A model generated the notes under the pieces. The model had not been told where the DNA came from. It ran no database searches and saw only the letters and a program-made list of their open reading frames with translations. Positions 1-7,985 of a DNA stretch of 30,475 nucleotides are shown here, piece by piece. Position 1 is the first letter of the stretch; each line of letters opens with the position of its first letter. Source of the DNA: JAVBKE01 sp031554215 (GTDB lineage Bacteria > Bacillota > Bacilli > JARBTR01). The position numbers were made by a program, and so were the translations under genes. Where the stretch lies: contig JAVBKF010000124.1 in assembly GCA_031554215.1 (NCBI GenBank), positions 1-30,475 of the forward strand, read 5' to 3'.

Positions 1-11
1 AGAACCTCTTT

Positions 12-212
12 ATGAATCCAACAGTTACAAAATCTGATTTAATTGCCCTAGGCTATGGTCCATCATTTTCTAGCGAAATAATCAGACTTGCAAAGTTATT
101 GATGGTACAAGAAGGATTCGCTTACTATTCGAGTCGTAAGCTGGGTCGTGTACCTGTTCGTTCAGTTGAATCAGTGCTTGGATATGAACTGCTACCAACT
201 GAATTGCAATAA
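12..212 (+). CDS. DUF3173 family small protein of a mobile element
   Basis: This 66-residue protein matches, from memory, the DUF3173 pattern: an N-terminal TKxDLIxLGY followed by AKLLMVxxGF and a LGRVPVxxVExxLG segment near the end. Family members are small, probably DNA-binding proteins found on integrative elements, usually close to a tyrosine integrase; an excisionase-like or regulatory role has been suggested but is not proved. The ATG is only 11 bases from the window edge, so no ribosome binding site can be judged and an in-frame extension to the left is possible. It lies upstream of the probable transfer origin, on the same strand as the relaxase and integrase genes. Confidence 0.75.
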   Translation: MNPTVTKSDLIALGYGPSFSSEIIRLAKLLMVQEGFAYYSSRKLGRVPVRSVESVLGYELLPTELQ

Positions 213-214
213 TC

Positions 215-274
215 TACCTAATTCCTTTTATTATACCCTTTTTTAGAGCAATTCTCTACTAAAGAAATTAGGTA
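215..274. repeat. Inverted repeat (9-bp arms) left of the transfer origin
   Basis: The arms TACCTAATT (215-223) and AATTAGGTA (266-274) are perfectly complementary around a 42-base AT-rich loop. It lies between the DUF3173 gene and the transfer-origin hairpins. It could be a terminator for the DUF3173 gene, although no T-run follows, or part of the relaxase-loading region. Confidence 0.4.
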
Positions 275-303
275 CTCGTTTCAAAGAAGAACGCATAAAA
301 CCC

Positions 304-395
304 GTGGGCTTGCGAAGCAAAAGCCCAGCGACAGCGTTAAGGGTGTTGCGTTCTCCGAGCGAAGCGAGGTAACCCCCTTTTTCTAACAGGGGGGT
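304..395 (+). other. Probable origin of transfer (oriT), Tn916/ICEBs1 type
   Basis: The core at 372-395 is a 24-bp interrupted inverted repeat, ACCCCC then TCTAACAGGGGGGT. It has the same length and the same CTAACAGGGGGGT half as the nick-region repeat I recall for ICEBs1 and Tn916. To its left are short hairpins, including GGGCTT (306-311) with AAGCCC (321-326), and the GC-rich GAGCGAAGCGAGG stretch that often precedes such origins. The relaxase gene begins 100 bases downstream, the usual position. The nick is expected within the loop-proximal CTAAC part; that is inference by homology. Confidence 0.75.
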
Positions 396-494
396 AGGAT
401 TCCAGATAAACAAGGTTCCAAAGGTAGGATTAATAAGGACTTATGATGTCACATCAGTAAAAACAATGTCACATGTTGAAAGGAGGTAATAAAA

Positions 495-1649
495 ATGAGT
501 TCTGATAATTTCGGTATTCTAATAAAACGTGAAAGAGTAAAAAGAAATGTCTCGCAAGAACAAATGGCCAATTCTCTTGGGATTAATCGAAGAACATTAA
601 TAAGAGTGGAACAAGGTGAATCGTATTCCGAGGAAATGAAATCAAAGTTACTATCCTTTTTCTCTGAAAATCACAATAAAATACTCGATTCAATCTTTGA
701 CTATGTTCGCTTTCAAATTCCAACACATGATTTGGACAGGATTCTTAATCAGGTTTTAAGAATTGATAAGGCGTTTATGGAACACAAGGAGTTTGGACTG
801 TATGGCTATACTGGTGGCTATTTTCTCGACATGGTTCAGATTTTCTACTCACCAGATGATAGCAATAAAGGATGCTTGATTCAGTTATCTGGACAAGGAT
901 GTCGTCAGTTCGAGGGCATTCTGAAAGCGCAAAGAAGAACTTGGAATGATTTCTTTCGGGAGTGCCTTTCCCTTGGTGGTCACCCAACAAGAATTGATCT
1001 CGCTATCAATGATTATAAGCGACTGCTATACATTCCAACATTGAAACGGAAAATCAAACGAATGGAGTACAAAACCACTTTCCGTACAACGAACTACGAA
1101 GGTGGAAATAATCTTCTAAATGGAGAGCGGAAAGGCATGACCCTTTATATTGGTTCAAAGAAAAGCGATTTTTATCTTTGCCTATACGAGAAGGATTATG
1201 AGCAATCAGCTAAGTTGAAAATCGACCGTGAACTAATTGATATAAAGAATCGCTATGAGATACGAGTAAAGGATGCGAAAGCCAAGAATCTCCTAACAAT
1301 GATACTCAATGACTCAGACATCCACAGGATAGCTCTAGGCGTGATAAACCATCACCTTGAATTCACAAATGCTAAAGGGCAAACAGATCGCAAATGGGCA
1401 AATTTCATTGGAGAAGTCGAGAAATTGAAGTTATCTGTTGCGCCTACTGAAAAATTCTATGAAAAAAGCAAAAGATGGTTTGCTAGATCTTGTGCAGCGA
1501 CTGGAAAAATGATTCGCAGAATTGATTCAATTAATCATACATCTGTATATGCTGATACGCTTATTAACGCAGAGCTGACACCAACACATGAGCATATGAT
1601 TAAAGTGAATACGACACCTGTTTCTGACATGATACGAAAAGCCAACTAA
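495..1649 (+). CDS. MOBT relaxase / replication initiation factor (NicK/Orf20-like) with N-terminal HTH
   Basis: This 384-residue protein has a Cro/C1-type helix-turn-helix at about residues 5-50 (SQEQMANSLGINRRTLIR) followed by a Rep_trans-type domain, including GGHPTRIDLAINDY at about 156-170. This is the architecture of relaxases of ICEBs1 and Tn916 type, which nick oriT, attach to the 5' DNA end and start both transfer and rolling-circle replication of the element. An excellent ribosome binding site (AAAGGAGGTAAT) precedes the ATG. The matching oriT core lies 100 bases upstream. The HTH may allow self-regulation or site recognition. I cannot pick the catalytic tyrosine with certainty. Family assignment is strong; whether the element encodes its own mating pore is outside the window. 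Confidence 0.85.
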   Translation: MSSDNFGILIKRERVKRNVSQEQMANSLGINRRTLIRVEQGESYSEEMKSKLLSFFSENHNKILDSIFDYVRFQIPTHDLDRILNQVLRIDKAFMEHKEFGLYGYTGGYFLDMVQIFYSPDDSNKGCLIQLSGQGCRQFEGILKAQRRTWNDFFRECLSLGGHPTRIDLAINDYKRLLYIPTLKRKIKRMEYKTTFRTTNYEGGNNLLNGERKGMTLYIGSKKSDFYLCLYEKDYEQSAKLKIDRELIDIKNRYEIRVKDAKAKNLLTMILNDSDIHRIALGVINHHLEFTNAKGQTDRKWANFIGEVEKLKLSVAPTEKFYEKSKRWFARSCAATGKMIRRIDSINHTSVYADTLINAELTPTHEHMIKVNTTPVSDMIRKAN

Positions 1650-1659
1650 ACCAAAAAGG

Positions 1660-1698
1660 AGAGGTTTGTTTCTCCCTTACAAGAATCAACAAACCTCT
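1660..1698. repeat. Perfect 11-bp inverted repeat after the relaxase gene
   Basis: AGAGGTTTGTT (1660-1670) pairs perfectly with AACAAACCTCT (1688-1698) around a 17-base loop, starting 11 bases after the relaxase stop. The sequence that follows is only moderately T-rich, so it may be a weak terminator or an mRNA-stabilising hairpin that separates relaxase from integrase expression. Confidence 0.55.
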
Positions 1699-1771
1699 AA
1701 TGACGTTTCCGTCTTTGATATTTTATCATGGCGAGAAACCTAATTCAATATGATGTGAAAGGAAACTCACC

Positions 1772-1972
1772 ATGAAAAAAACAAGAGAACTTAACTATGA
1801 CAGATTTTTAGAAGAAACAAAAAGATTAGAAATACTGATAAATCTTTATGAACTAGTAAACATGCTAATTAATAATCCTATGACAACGGAAATTGTCATT
1901 CAAGAAGTGTTAGATATTATCGAACGTACGCATCTAACTTCAGAAACAAACATCTACGTGGAAATAGAGTGA
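1772..1972 (+). CDS. Small acidic helical protein of the mobile element, function unknown
   Basis: This 66-residue protein is preceded by AAAGGAAACTCACC, a usable though not ideal ribosome binding site. It contains no motif I recognise. The sequence is leucine- and isoleucine-rich with many Glu residues and is predicted by eye to be mostly alpha-helical. It sits 9 bases upstream of the integrase start on the same strand, where integrative elements commonly carry an excisionase or a small regulator. It lacks the basic character expected of a classical winged-helix excisionase, so a regulatory partner is as likely. Spacing suggests translation in the same transcript as the integrase. Confidence 0.6.
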   Translation: MKKTRELNYDRFLEETKRLEILINLYELVNMLINNPMTTEIVIQEVLDIIERTHLTSETNIYVEIE

Positions 1973-1981
1973 GGTGAAAGA

Positions 1982-3196
1982 ATGGCAAGCATTCAAAAGT
2001 ATCAAACTAAGAACGGTGCCAAATGGCTCTTTAAAGTATTTCTAGGAAATGACCCATCAACAGGGAAAAAAGTTTACACAACCAAACGTGGATTTAAAAC
2101 AGAGCGTGAGGCTAAGGCTGGAGCAGTGAAAGTACAGAATGCAATTTATACAGGAAATCATGTAGCTGAAAATAAAATCCTGTTTGAGACTTTCATAGAA
2201 GAATGGCTAAAGGAGTACGAGCATAGCGGAATCAAAACAAGTACCTTAATCAATCGCAAAACCACATCAATCCCGCATTTAAAAAGGCTACTTGGTAAAT
2301 CTGCGCTGAATAAGATAAATTCAAAGAGTTTCAATCACATACTCCAAACGTTGCAACAAGAAGGGTATTCTAAAGATACTGTAGATAACGTTTATATCAC
2401 TGGTCGAATGATTTTGAAAAATGCTTTAGAAAAGGGTCTCATTAGAGAACTACCGATCGTCAAGAAGCCAAAAAAGAAAAAGACATTGGAAGACCTGATG
2501 AATGAAGAAGTCGAAAACCATTACCTTGAAAAATCAGAACTTAAGCATCTACTTTCTATTACAAAAGCCCGAGGACAATCTATAGACTATGGTATTTTGC
2601 TAGTACTTGCTTTTACAGGAATGCGAATTGGTGAATTGGTTGCGTTGAAATGGGATGATATCAACTATGACAATAAAACAATTCGTATTTGGAAGACGCT
2701 TTTCAGAGAGAAAAACACGATTCAGCAATTTGAGCTGACACCACCAAAAACAAAGAAATCCATTAGGACAATTAGCGTGAGTGATGAAGTACTCAATGAA
2801 CTGCAAGATATTCAAATTCAACAAAATGAGCTTCGGAAAAACTCCGCTCTAGTACTAGATGAAAACTTTGTTTTTATTAAAATGGATGGTGATTATTGCG
2901 GATATCCAGAACTCAGTAGAGGGATTGGCTATCGTCTTAAGAAGTATTTAAGACTTGCAGGAATTTCAAAGGAAATATCACTTCATAAGTTTAGACATAC
3001 CCATATCAGCCTTCTTTGTGAAGCTGGCGTTGACCTTCCAACGATTCAAGAACGAGTTGGTCACGAGAATGCTAGTACCACACTGAAAATCTATCTGCAT
3101 ATTACGAAGCAATTAAAAGATGACTCTGTGAAGAAGTTCAGTAAGCTGATGGATTTGGACAAAGAAACTAAAGCAACAAGGGGGCGAAAGCAATGA
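1982..3196 (+). CDS. int: Tyrosine recombinase (Tn916/phage-type site-specific integrase)
   Basis: This 404-residue protein has an N-terminal arm-DNA-binding domain (about residues 1-55, KxGAKWLFKVFLGNDPxTGKK), a SAM-like core-binding domain (about 65-160) and a C-terminal catalytic domain (about 180-385). The active-site residues are visible: Arg215 in TGMRIGEL, Lys256 in TPPKTKKS, His335 and Arg338 in HKFRH, His361 in VGHEN and the nucleophile Tyr371 in KIYLH. It would integrate and excise the element. The ribosome binding site is GAGGTGAAAG. The gene lies next to ssrA, whose 3' end is a well-known target of such integrases, and candidate arm sites follow it. All catalytic residues are intact, so the enzyme is probably active. 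Confidence 0.93.
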   Translation: MASIQKYQTKNGAKWLFKVFLGNDPSTGKKVYTTKRGFKTEREAKAGAVKVQNAIYTGNHVAENKILFETFIEEWLKEYEHSGIKTSTLINRKTTSIPHLKRLLGKSALNKINSKSFNHILQTLQQEGYSKDTVDNVYITGRMILKNALEKGLIRELPIVKKPKKKKTLEDLMNEEVENHYLEKSELKHLLSITKARGQSIDYGILLVLAFTGMRIGELVALKWDDINYDNKTIRIWKTLFREKNTIQQFELTPPKTKKSIRTISVSDEVLNELQDIQIQQNELRKNSALVLDENFVFIKMDGDYCGYPELSRGIGYRLKKYLRLAGISKEISLHKFRHTHISLLCEAGVDLPTIQERVGHENASTTLKIYLHITKQLKDDSVKKFSKLMDLDKETKATRGRKQ

Positions 3197-3456
3197 CCGA
3201 TGGTTCTAAAGCTGTTATTGCCTATATAAGAGAAAACTTCGATTTGGAGTATTTTAGAATGACCAAGTTCCCCATGTTGCCATCTGGAATTAGATTGCAA
3301 GATAATGTATCAGATGAATGTGTAGTGTATTATGATTTGTTTGAAGAGACAGTTAAGGTACTGTTTCCTGATACAAAGTCTGGTTTTGAAAAGCCAAGTT
3401 CCATACAGCAAACATCTAACCAAACAGCCAGAATTGAACTGTCATCCGCTGAGTAA
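3193..3456 (+). CDS. Small protein coupled to the integrase gene, function unknown
   Basis: This 87-residue protein starts at an ATG that overlaps the integrase stop (ATGA), with AAGGGGG upstream, so translation is probably coupled to the integrase. I do not recognise the family. The first 60 residues look folded (AVIAYIRENFDLEYF, then a short beta-rich part), while the last 25 are Ser/Gln/Thr-rich and probably unstructured. As the last gene before the attachment-site region, it could be a recombination directionality factor or accessory protein. That is inference from position only. Confidence 0.6.
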   Translation: MTDGSKAVIAYIRENFDLEYFRMTKFPMLPSGIRLQDNVSDECVVYYDLFEETVKVLFPDTKSGFEKPSSIQQTSNQTARIELSSAE

Positions 3457-3459
3457 CTT

Positions 3460-3511
3460 GTGGTCATTCCGTGGTCAAATTAACGTTTAGAAGGTCAAAA
3501 GAAGGTCAAAA
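3460..3511. repeat. Four GGTCA direct repeats: probable integrase arm-binding sites
   Basis: GGTCA occurs at 3462, 3473, 3493 and 3504. The first pair is in GTGGTCA context and the second pair in AAGGTCAAAA context. Members of each pair are 11 bp apart, about one helical turn, and the pairs are 20 bp apart. Such repeats between an integrase gene and its attachment site are typical arm sites for the N-terminal domain of Tn916-type integrases. The binding role is inferred. Confidence 0.6.
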
Positions 3512-3519
3512 ACAAAAAC

Positions 3520-3562
3520 ACACCGCTTGAATCCCCATGAATAAAGGGTTCAAGCGGTATTT
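3520..3562 (-). terminator. Rho-independent terminator of ssrA
   Basis: Read on the minus strand, CCGCTTGAACCC pairs with GGGATTCAAGCGG (one bulged base) and is followed by TGTGTTTTTGTTTTT. It begins about ten bases after the mature tmRNA 3' end. Whether this terminator is native or was brought in by the integrated element cannot be told from the window. Confidence 0.85.
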
Positions 3563-3570
3563 AGTTCTAA

Positions 3571-3919
3571 TGGAAACGGTGGGAGTCGAACCCACGTCCA
3601 AAAGCATCTCCACTTTAGCGTCTACAGGTATAGATTACACATTAAGGTTTCGCGAATTCATTTGCCTGTAATCGGGCGTTTGAAATAGCTAGTCTGATTA
3701 ATCTCTTCCATTGCCCTCAGACGGTGAGCGCCGGCGTATCCTACTTAGTTTGGGCCCTTACCACTTCACATAGGCGATGAAGAGGAAGAGCTTCGCTGTC
3801 AATTAAGCAGCGAAAGAAACATTTTGTTTGCCAGTTATATGGCTTGACGTTGATGCGGAGCCGATCCCTCCGACCTGCAACTAAAGCTTGATTACCCCTG
3901 TCGAATCCGTAACGTTCCC
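3571..3919 (-). ncRNA. ssrA: Transfer-messenger RNA (tmRNA)
   Basis: The two ends form a tRNA-Ala-like acceptor stem: 5' GGGAACG pairs with 3' CGTTTCC, with the third pair a G-U wobble that marks alanine identity. The T-arm reads GTGGGTTCGACTCCCAC and the 5' part contains the conserved ACGGATTCGACAGG. The tag reading frame (positions 3803-3832) ends in FAA plus TAA. tmRNA with SmpB rescues stalled ribosomes and tags the peptide for proteolysis; smpB lies about 160 bases upstream. The bases after the discriminator A are TTA, not CCA, so the CCA end must be added by nucleotidyltransferase. Length of about 349 nt is normal. Confidence 0.95.
3803..3832 (-). other. tmRNA tag-peptide reading frame
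   Basis: Starting from a GGC resume codon, the frame reads GKQNVSFAA followed by TAA. With the alanine carried by the tmRNA itself, the tag would be AGKQNVSFAA. The hydrophobic FAA ending is what ClpXP recognises. The resume codon is inferred from the (A)GK... tags of Bacillus, Listeria and Staphylococcus. Confidence 0.8.
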
Positions 3920-3990
3920 GCGATAGTAATAGTGCTCATGCGGCAAGTACGAAGACTAAGACCGTGATCTTAGTGATGTTTACTTCATTC

Positions 3991-4018
3991 ATCTTAACAT
4001 ATTTCTAGGTGAATTCAA
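3991..4018 (-). promoter_or_regulatory. Candidate ssrA promoter
   Basis: On the minus strand, TTGAAT and TAAGAT are separated by 16 bases, and a TG one base before the -10 makes it an extended -10. Transcription would start about 65 bases before the mature tmRNA, leaving a leader for RNase P to remove. The leader contains a 7-bp dyad, ACTAAGA/TCTTAGT. Confidence 0.45.
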
Positions 4019-4077
4019 TAGGAAAATGCTGTAAATATCCTCAAATAAACATATCCTGATCCGTCGAAAAACTGTCG

Positions 4078-4545
4078 TTAGCCTTTCTGCCGATCTCTCA
4101 GCGCGCGGTCAATATCTCTCTTGGCGTCCTTTGCCTTCAAGTCTTCACGCTTATCATAATTTTTCTTTCCCTTTGCAAGCCCAAGTAATAGTTTAGCATA
4201 ACCATTTTTTAAGTAGACTTTCAGCGGTACTAGTGCATACCCCTGTTCTTTCGTTAATCCAAGTAGTTTATCAATCTCTTTCCGATGCATGAGCAACTTG
4301 CGTACACGAAGTGGGTCATGATTATAACGATTGCCCTGTTCATATGGGCTTATATGCACATTAATGGTGAAAATTTCTCCATTGATAATTCTTGCATAAG
4401 AATCCTTCAATTGCACCCTGCCAGCCCGTAGCGCCTTAATTTCCGTACCTTGTAGCACCATGCCACACTCAAAGGTCTCTTCTATAAAGTAGTCATGCGA
4501 TGCCTTTTTATTCTGAGCAATCACCTTTCCTACACCTTTTGGCAA
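4078..4545 (-). CDS. smpB: SsrA-binding protein SmpB
   Basis: SmpB binds the tRNA-like part of tmRNA and brings it to stalled ribosomes. The 155-residue protein opens with PKGVGKVIAQNKKASHDYFI, the family signature, and has the conserved GMVLQGTEIKALRAG and a basic C-terminal tail (KRDIDRALRDRQKG) that enters the mRNA channel. I chose the TTG start at 4545 because it gives the usual start before PKG and lies eight bases after a GGAGG; the upstream ATG at 4560 overlaps that ribosome binding site. It is encoded next to its partner ssrA on the same strand, downstream of ridA and rnr. Confidence 0.95.
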   Translation of the reverse strand: MPKGVGKVIAQNKKASHDYFIEETFECGMVLQGTEIKALRAGRVQLKDSYARIINGEIFTINVHISPYEQGNRYNHDPLRVRKLLMHRKEIDKLLGLTKEQGYALVPLKVYLKNGYAKLLLGLAKGKKNYDKREDLKAKDAKRDIDRALRDRQKG

Positions 4546-4728
4546 TATTCTCACCTCCATTTGACATAGATCTCTATTATCCTATTCTACCACAAGCATC
4601 CTTTTTGTCGTATTAAATCATTTCATAGGAAACTGCCATTGAATCAAGATGTTGCTTTCGTCATCGTCAAGTCAGAATGGCTAACCAGTATCATAAACAC
4701 CGATGTCTATATTTGTCCTATCTTTCAA

Positions 4729-5112
4729 TCATCCCTTAATGACCCTCGCTACCGCTTCTACTTCAACGAGGCCATCCTTTGGTAATTTCGCTACTTGTAC
4801 TGCGCTACGCGCTGGAAACGGGATACAAAAGAATGTCTCATAGATTTCATTCACCGTTGCAAAATGATCCATATCTTTTAGAAAGATGGTCGTTTTCACC
4901 ACGCTTGACATAGCCGCACCACCGGCTTCAAGCACCTCTTGCAGATTATGTAATGCTTGTTTGGTTTGGTCTGTAATAGTATCTGCGAGTAAGCCAGATA
5001 CTGGGTCCATGCCTAGCTGCCCAGAACTATAAACCATATCCCCTACAATGATCGCCTGAGAATAAGGCCCAATTGCCCCTGGTGCCAGTGTTGTTTTTAC
5101 TTCTTCCTTCAT
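4729..5112 (-). CDS. ridA: RidA family enamine/imine deaminase
   Basis: RidA proteins hydrolyse reactive enamine/imine intermediates such as 2-aminoacrylate made by pyridoxal-phosphate enzymes. The 127-residue length, the APGAIGPYSQA opening, YSSGQLGMDP in the middle, PARSAVQVAKLP (with the substrate-binding Arg) and the EVEAVA ending with its Glu all fit an active family member. AAAGGGGA stands upstream of the ATG at the far end of usable spacing. It sits between rnr and smpB, which is not the order in Bacillus; 183 bases separate it from smpB, so it may be expressed separately. The protein should be a cytosolic trimer. Confidence 0.92.
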   Translation of the reverse strand: MKEEVKTTLAPGAIGPYSQAIIVGDMVYSSGQLGMDPVSGLLADTITDQTKQALHNLQEVLEAGGAAMSSVVKTTIFLKDMDHFATVNEIYETFFCIPFPARSAVQVAKLPKDGLVEVEAVARVIKG

Positions 5113-5292
5113 ATTTAAAAAATCCCCTTTTTGTTAAATCTAAATCCATGAAATCAATATCTCCAACCAAATAAAAATACTGGTTAGACTATAAAACTGT
5201 CGATTGAAAATGCTACATCCCAAACCACCACCTAAAAAAGCACACTGTATTCGGGCAACAATTTAACCGAATACTATTTTATCAAACCTCAA

Positions 5293-5337
5293 TAAAAAGG
5301 CAACTACAGAAAATTCTTGCATGTAATAGCTGCCTTT
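5293..5337 (-). terminator. Rho-independent terminator of rnr
   Basis: On the minus strand AAAGGCAGCTA (5327-5337) pairs with TAGTTGCCTTT (5296-5306), with one G-U pair, and ends in TTTTTA. It starts 11 bases past the rnr stop. Confidence 0.75.
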
Positions 5338-5347
5338 ACTCGTGGCG

Positions 5348-7822
5348 TTACTTCTTCTTCCGAGACCGCTTGGATTTAGGTGCATTTTCGTAAAACGGAT
5401 TCTTCTTGCGCACTGTTTTACTCGCTGGTTTTGTTTTAGAAACTGGTTTCGACTGTTTACTACGACCAACTGTTTCCTTCCCATCAGTGCCCGGCTCAGC
5501 ATTAGCAACTTGCTCGATAAATCCTGGTGATGCACTTTTGGCACCGCCTGCGCCTGCTGGTCTGCTACCAAGGGACTGACCTGTTGCGCGTCGTTTGCCC
5601 TTCCCAGCACCAAATAGGCCAAGTTTTTTATTCTGATTAACCTTAAAAATTTTCGATGCTGGTTTCTCCTTACGATGCGACCCAACAATACCAGTAATTT
5701 TAAAATCAATTGTACGCTCTTCAATGTTTACCTGGGCTACTTGAACCGCAATTTCTTCACCAATTTGGTAGACCCTGCCTGAACGTTCTCCAACCATCGT
5801 ATAGTCCCGCTCGTTAAAATGGTAATAGTCATCATTCATATTGCTGACATGAACAAGTCCTTCGATGGTGTTTGGTAATTCAACAAAGACACCGAAATTG
5901 GTAACCGAACTAATGATGCCAGTAAACTCTTCACCAATTTTATCTGCTAGGTATTCTGCTTTCTTCAAATCCTCCGTATCACGTTCAGCCGATACTGAGC
6001 GGCGCTCCATTTCAGAACTGTGGTTAGCAATCTCTCCGAGCTGTGCTTCCCATTTCTCTTGCGTATCCTTGTCAACATGTCCTTCAATTAAATATTCACG
6101 GATTAAACGGTGAACAATTAAATCTGGATAGCGACGAATCGGTGAAGTGAAATGGGTGTAGAAGTCAGTCGATAGTCCGAAATGTCCAAGACTTTCCGGA
6201 TCGTATTTCGCTTGTTTCATCGAGCGGAGCATGATTTTCGATACAACCATTTCTTCCGGTTTGCCTTTAATCTCATCAAGAATTTCTTGAAATGCGCGCG
6301 GATGAATCCCGTTTGCCGAGCCTCTGACAATGAGGCCAAAATTAAGAATGAACTCAAAGAATTTTTGTAGTTTCTCCTCATTTGGGTCTTCATGAATGCG
6401 GTAAATAAACGGCACATCAAGCCAGTGGAAATGCTCAGCCACTGTCTCATTCGCTGCTAACATGAATTCTTCAATAAGCTTCTCCGCTACTGACCGGTCC
6501 CGCAAGACAACATCTGTTGGAATACCGACATCGTTTACGAGTACTTTCGCTTCTTTGAAGTCAAAGTCAATCGAGCCTCGTGTCATCCGTTTCTGTCGCA
6601 ATATGGCTGCCAATGCTTCCATGTCCTGAAACATTGGAATCAGTTGTTCATATTCAGTGAGCAGTGTTTGATCTTTACTTATAAGAATGTCGTTGACATC
6701 TGAATAAGTCATTCTTGCAGTCGTTTTGATCACACTTTGAAAAATCTCGTGGGAAACAACCTGCCCATCCATATCAATTTCCATCTCACAAGAAAGTGTG
6801 AGCCGGTCTACCTGCGGATTCAGTGAACAAATGCCATTCGATAGTCGGTGCGGAATCATTGGGATGACCCGGTCAACTAGGTAAACACTAGTTGCACGTT
6901 CATAGGCCTCTTTATCAAGATCCGAACCTGCTTTGATGTAATAGCTGACATCAGCAATGTGAACGCCTAACTTGAAATGTCCATTATCAAGACGGACAAC
7001 TGTCACGGCATCATCTAAATCCTTTGCGTCCGCTCCATCAATCGTTACGATGGTTTCATCACGTAAATCTCTTCGTTTAAATAAATCGCGTTCTGAGATG
7101 ACTTCTTTGATTTTATTTGCTTCTTCTAGTGCCTCCTCAGGAAACTCCTGCGGTAATCCATGGTGATAGATAATCGACAGGATATCCACCCCAGGATCAT
7201 TCTTATGACCCAAAATACGGGTAATCTTTCCTTCCGCAGTGTGAAATGCATCAGGGTAACGCGTTAGCTCAACGACTACTTTATGACCTTCCACTGCACC
7301 AGCAGTAAACTCCTTGGAAATGAGTATGTCTCCGGTCAACTTCTTATCATCAGGCGTCACAAGACAGCCTGCACGTAGCTGAACAAATGTGCCAACCACT
7401 TCTTTCTGACCATGCTCAATGACACGAACGACCGTGCCTTCACGCCGATTCCCTTTGGAAGAATGGAAAACCCGGACCATCACAATATCGCCGTGCATCG
7501 CATGACCAATTTCATGTGCAGGAATAAAAATATCGTCAGCAGTTTTATCCTCAGGTGCAACAAATGCAAACCCCTTAACGTGACCAATTAGTTTTCCTTT
7601 GACCATGTTCAAGGTCTCGGGCAGCTTATACCGATCCGAACGTGAACGCACGACAAGACCATTCTGTTCCATTTGCACAAGCGTCTTCACAAGTGCCTTA
7701 AACTCATCAGAATTAGTAATCGTGAGTACTGCTTCCAGCTCGCGCACTGTCATTGGCTCATAATCATCCGCCGATAGTATTTGACTAATCTCTTCCGTCA
7801 ATTGTTTCATATATGCTTCCAT
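5348..7822 (-). CDS. rnr: Ribonuclease R
   Basis: RNase R is a 3'-5' exoribonuclease that degrades structured RNA and takes part in trans-translation quality control with tmRNA and SmpB. The 824-residue protein has an N-terminal winged-helix region (about 1-70), cold-shock/OB domains (about 75-240), the RNB catalytic domain (about 255-590) with IDGADAKDLDDAV at 261-273 supplying metal-binding aspartates, an S1 domain (about 640-725) and a long basic tail ending in KSKRSRKKK. The ATG follows AAAGGGGGCTAAGT, an ideal site. It lies between secG and ridA, the classical Firmicute position near smpB-ssrA. The Lys/Ser/Pro-rich tail of about 80 residues probably aids RNA or ribosome binding. Confidence 0.96.
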   Translation of the reverse strand: MEAYMKQLTEEISQILSADDYEPMTVRELEAVLTITNSDEFKALVKTLVQMEQNGLVVRSRSDRYKLPETLNMVKGKLIGHVKGFAFVAPEDKTADDIFIPAHEIGHAMHGDIVMVRVFHSSKGNRREGTVVRVIEHGQKEVVGTFVQLRAGCLVTPDDKKLTGDILISKEFTAGAVEGHKVVVELTRYPDAFHTAEGKITRILGHKNDPGVDILSIIYHHGLPQEFPEEALEEANKIKEVISERDLFKRRDLRDETIVTIDGADAKDLDDAVTVVRLDNGHFKLGVHIADVSYYIKAGSDLDKEAYERATSVYLVDRVIPMIPHRLSNGICSLNPQVDRLTLSCEMEIDMDGQVVSHEIFQSVIKTTARMTYSDVNDILISKDQTLLTEYEQLIPMFQDMEALAAILRQKRMTRGSIDFDFKEAKVLVNDVGIPTDVVLRDRSVAEKLIEEFMLAANETVAEHFHWLDVPFIYRIHEDPNEEKLQKFFEFILNFGLIVRGSANGIHPRAFQEILDEIKGKPEEMVVSKIMLRSMKQAKYDPESLGHFGLSTDFYTHFTSPIRRYPDLIVHRLIREYLIEGHVDKDTQEKWEAQLGEIANHSSEMERRSVSAERDTEDLKKAEYLADKIGEEFTGIISSVTNFGVFVELPNTIEGLVHVSNMNDDYYHFNERDYTMVGERSGRVYQIGEEIAVQVAQVNIEERTIDFKITGIVGSHRKEKPASKIFKVNQNKKLGLFGAGKGKRRATGQSLGSRPAGAGGAKSASPGFIEQVANAEPGTDGKETVGRSKQSKPVSKTKPASKTVRKKNPFYENAPKSKRSRKKK

Positions 7823-7985
7823 ACTTAGCCCCCTTTCAATAAAATTGAATTTATTTTGTCTGTTGTTTTATATAGCATGTCGTTTACTTCCACACTCTTA
7901 GCTTATTCAAACGGCTAAAACGAGTCACAGAAACGATATAGAAATTTTCGTTTAACATAGGCTGTATCCATACTCAATTTTAACC

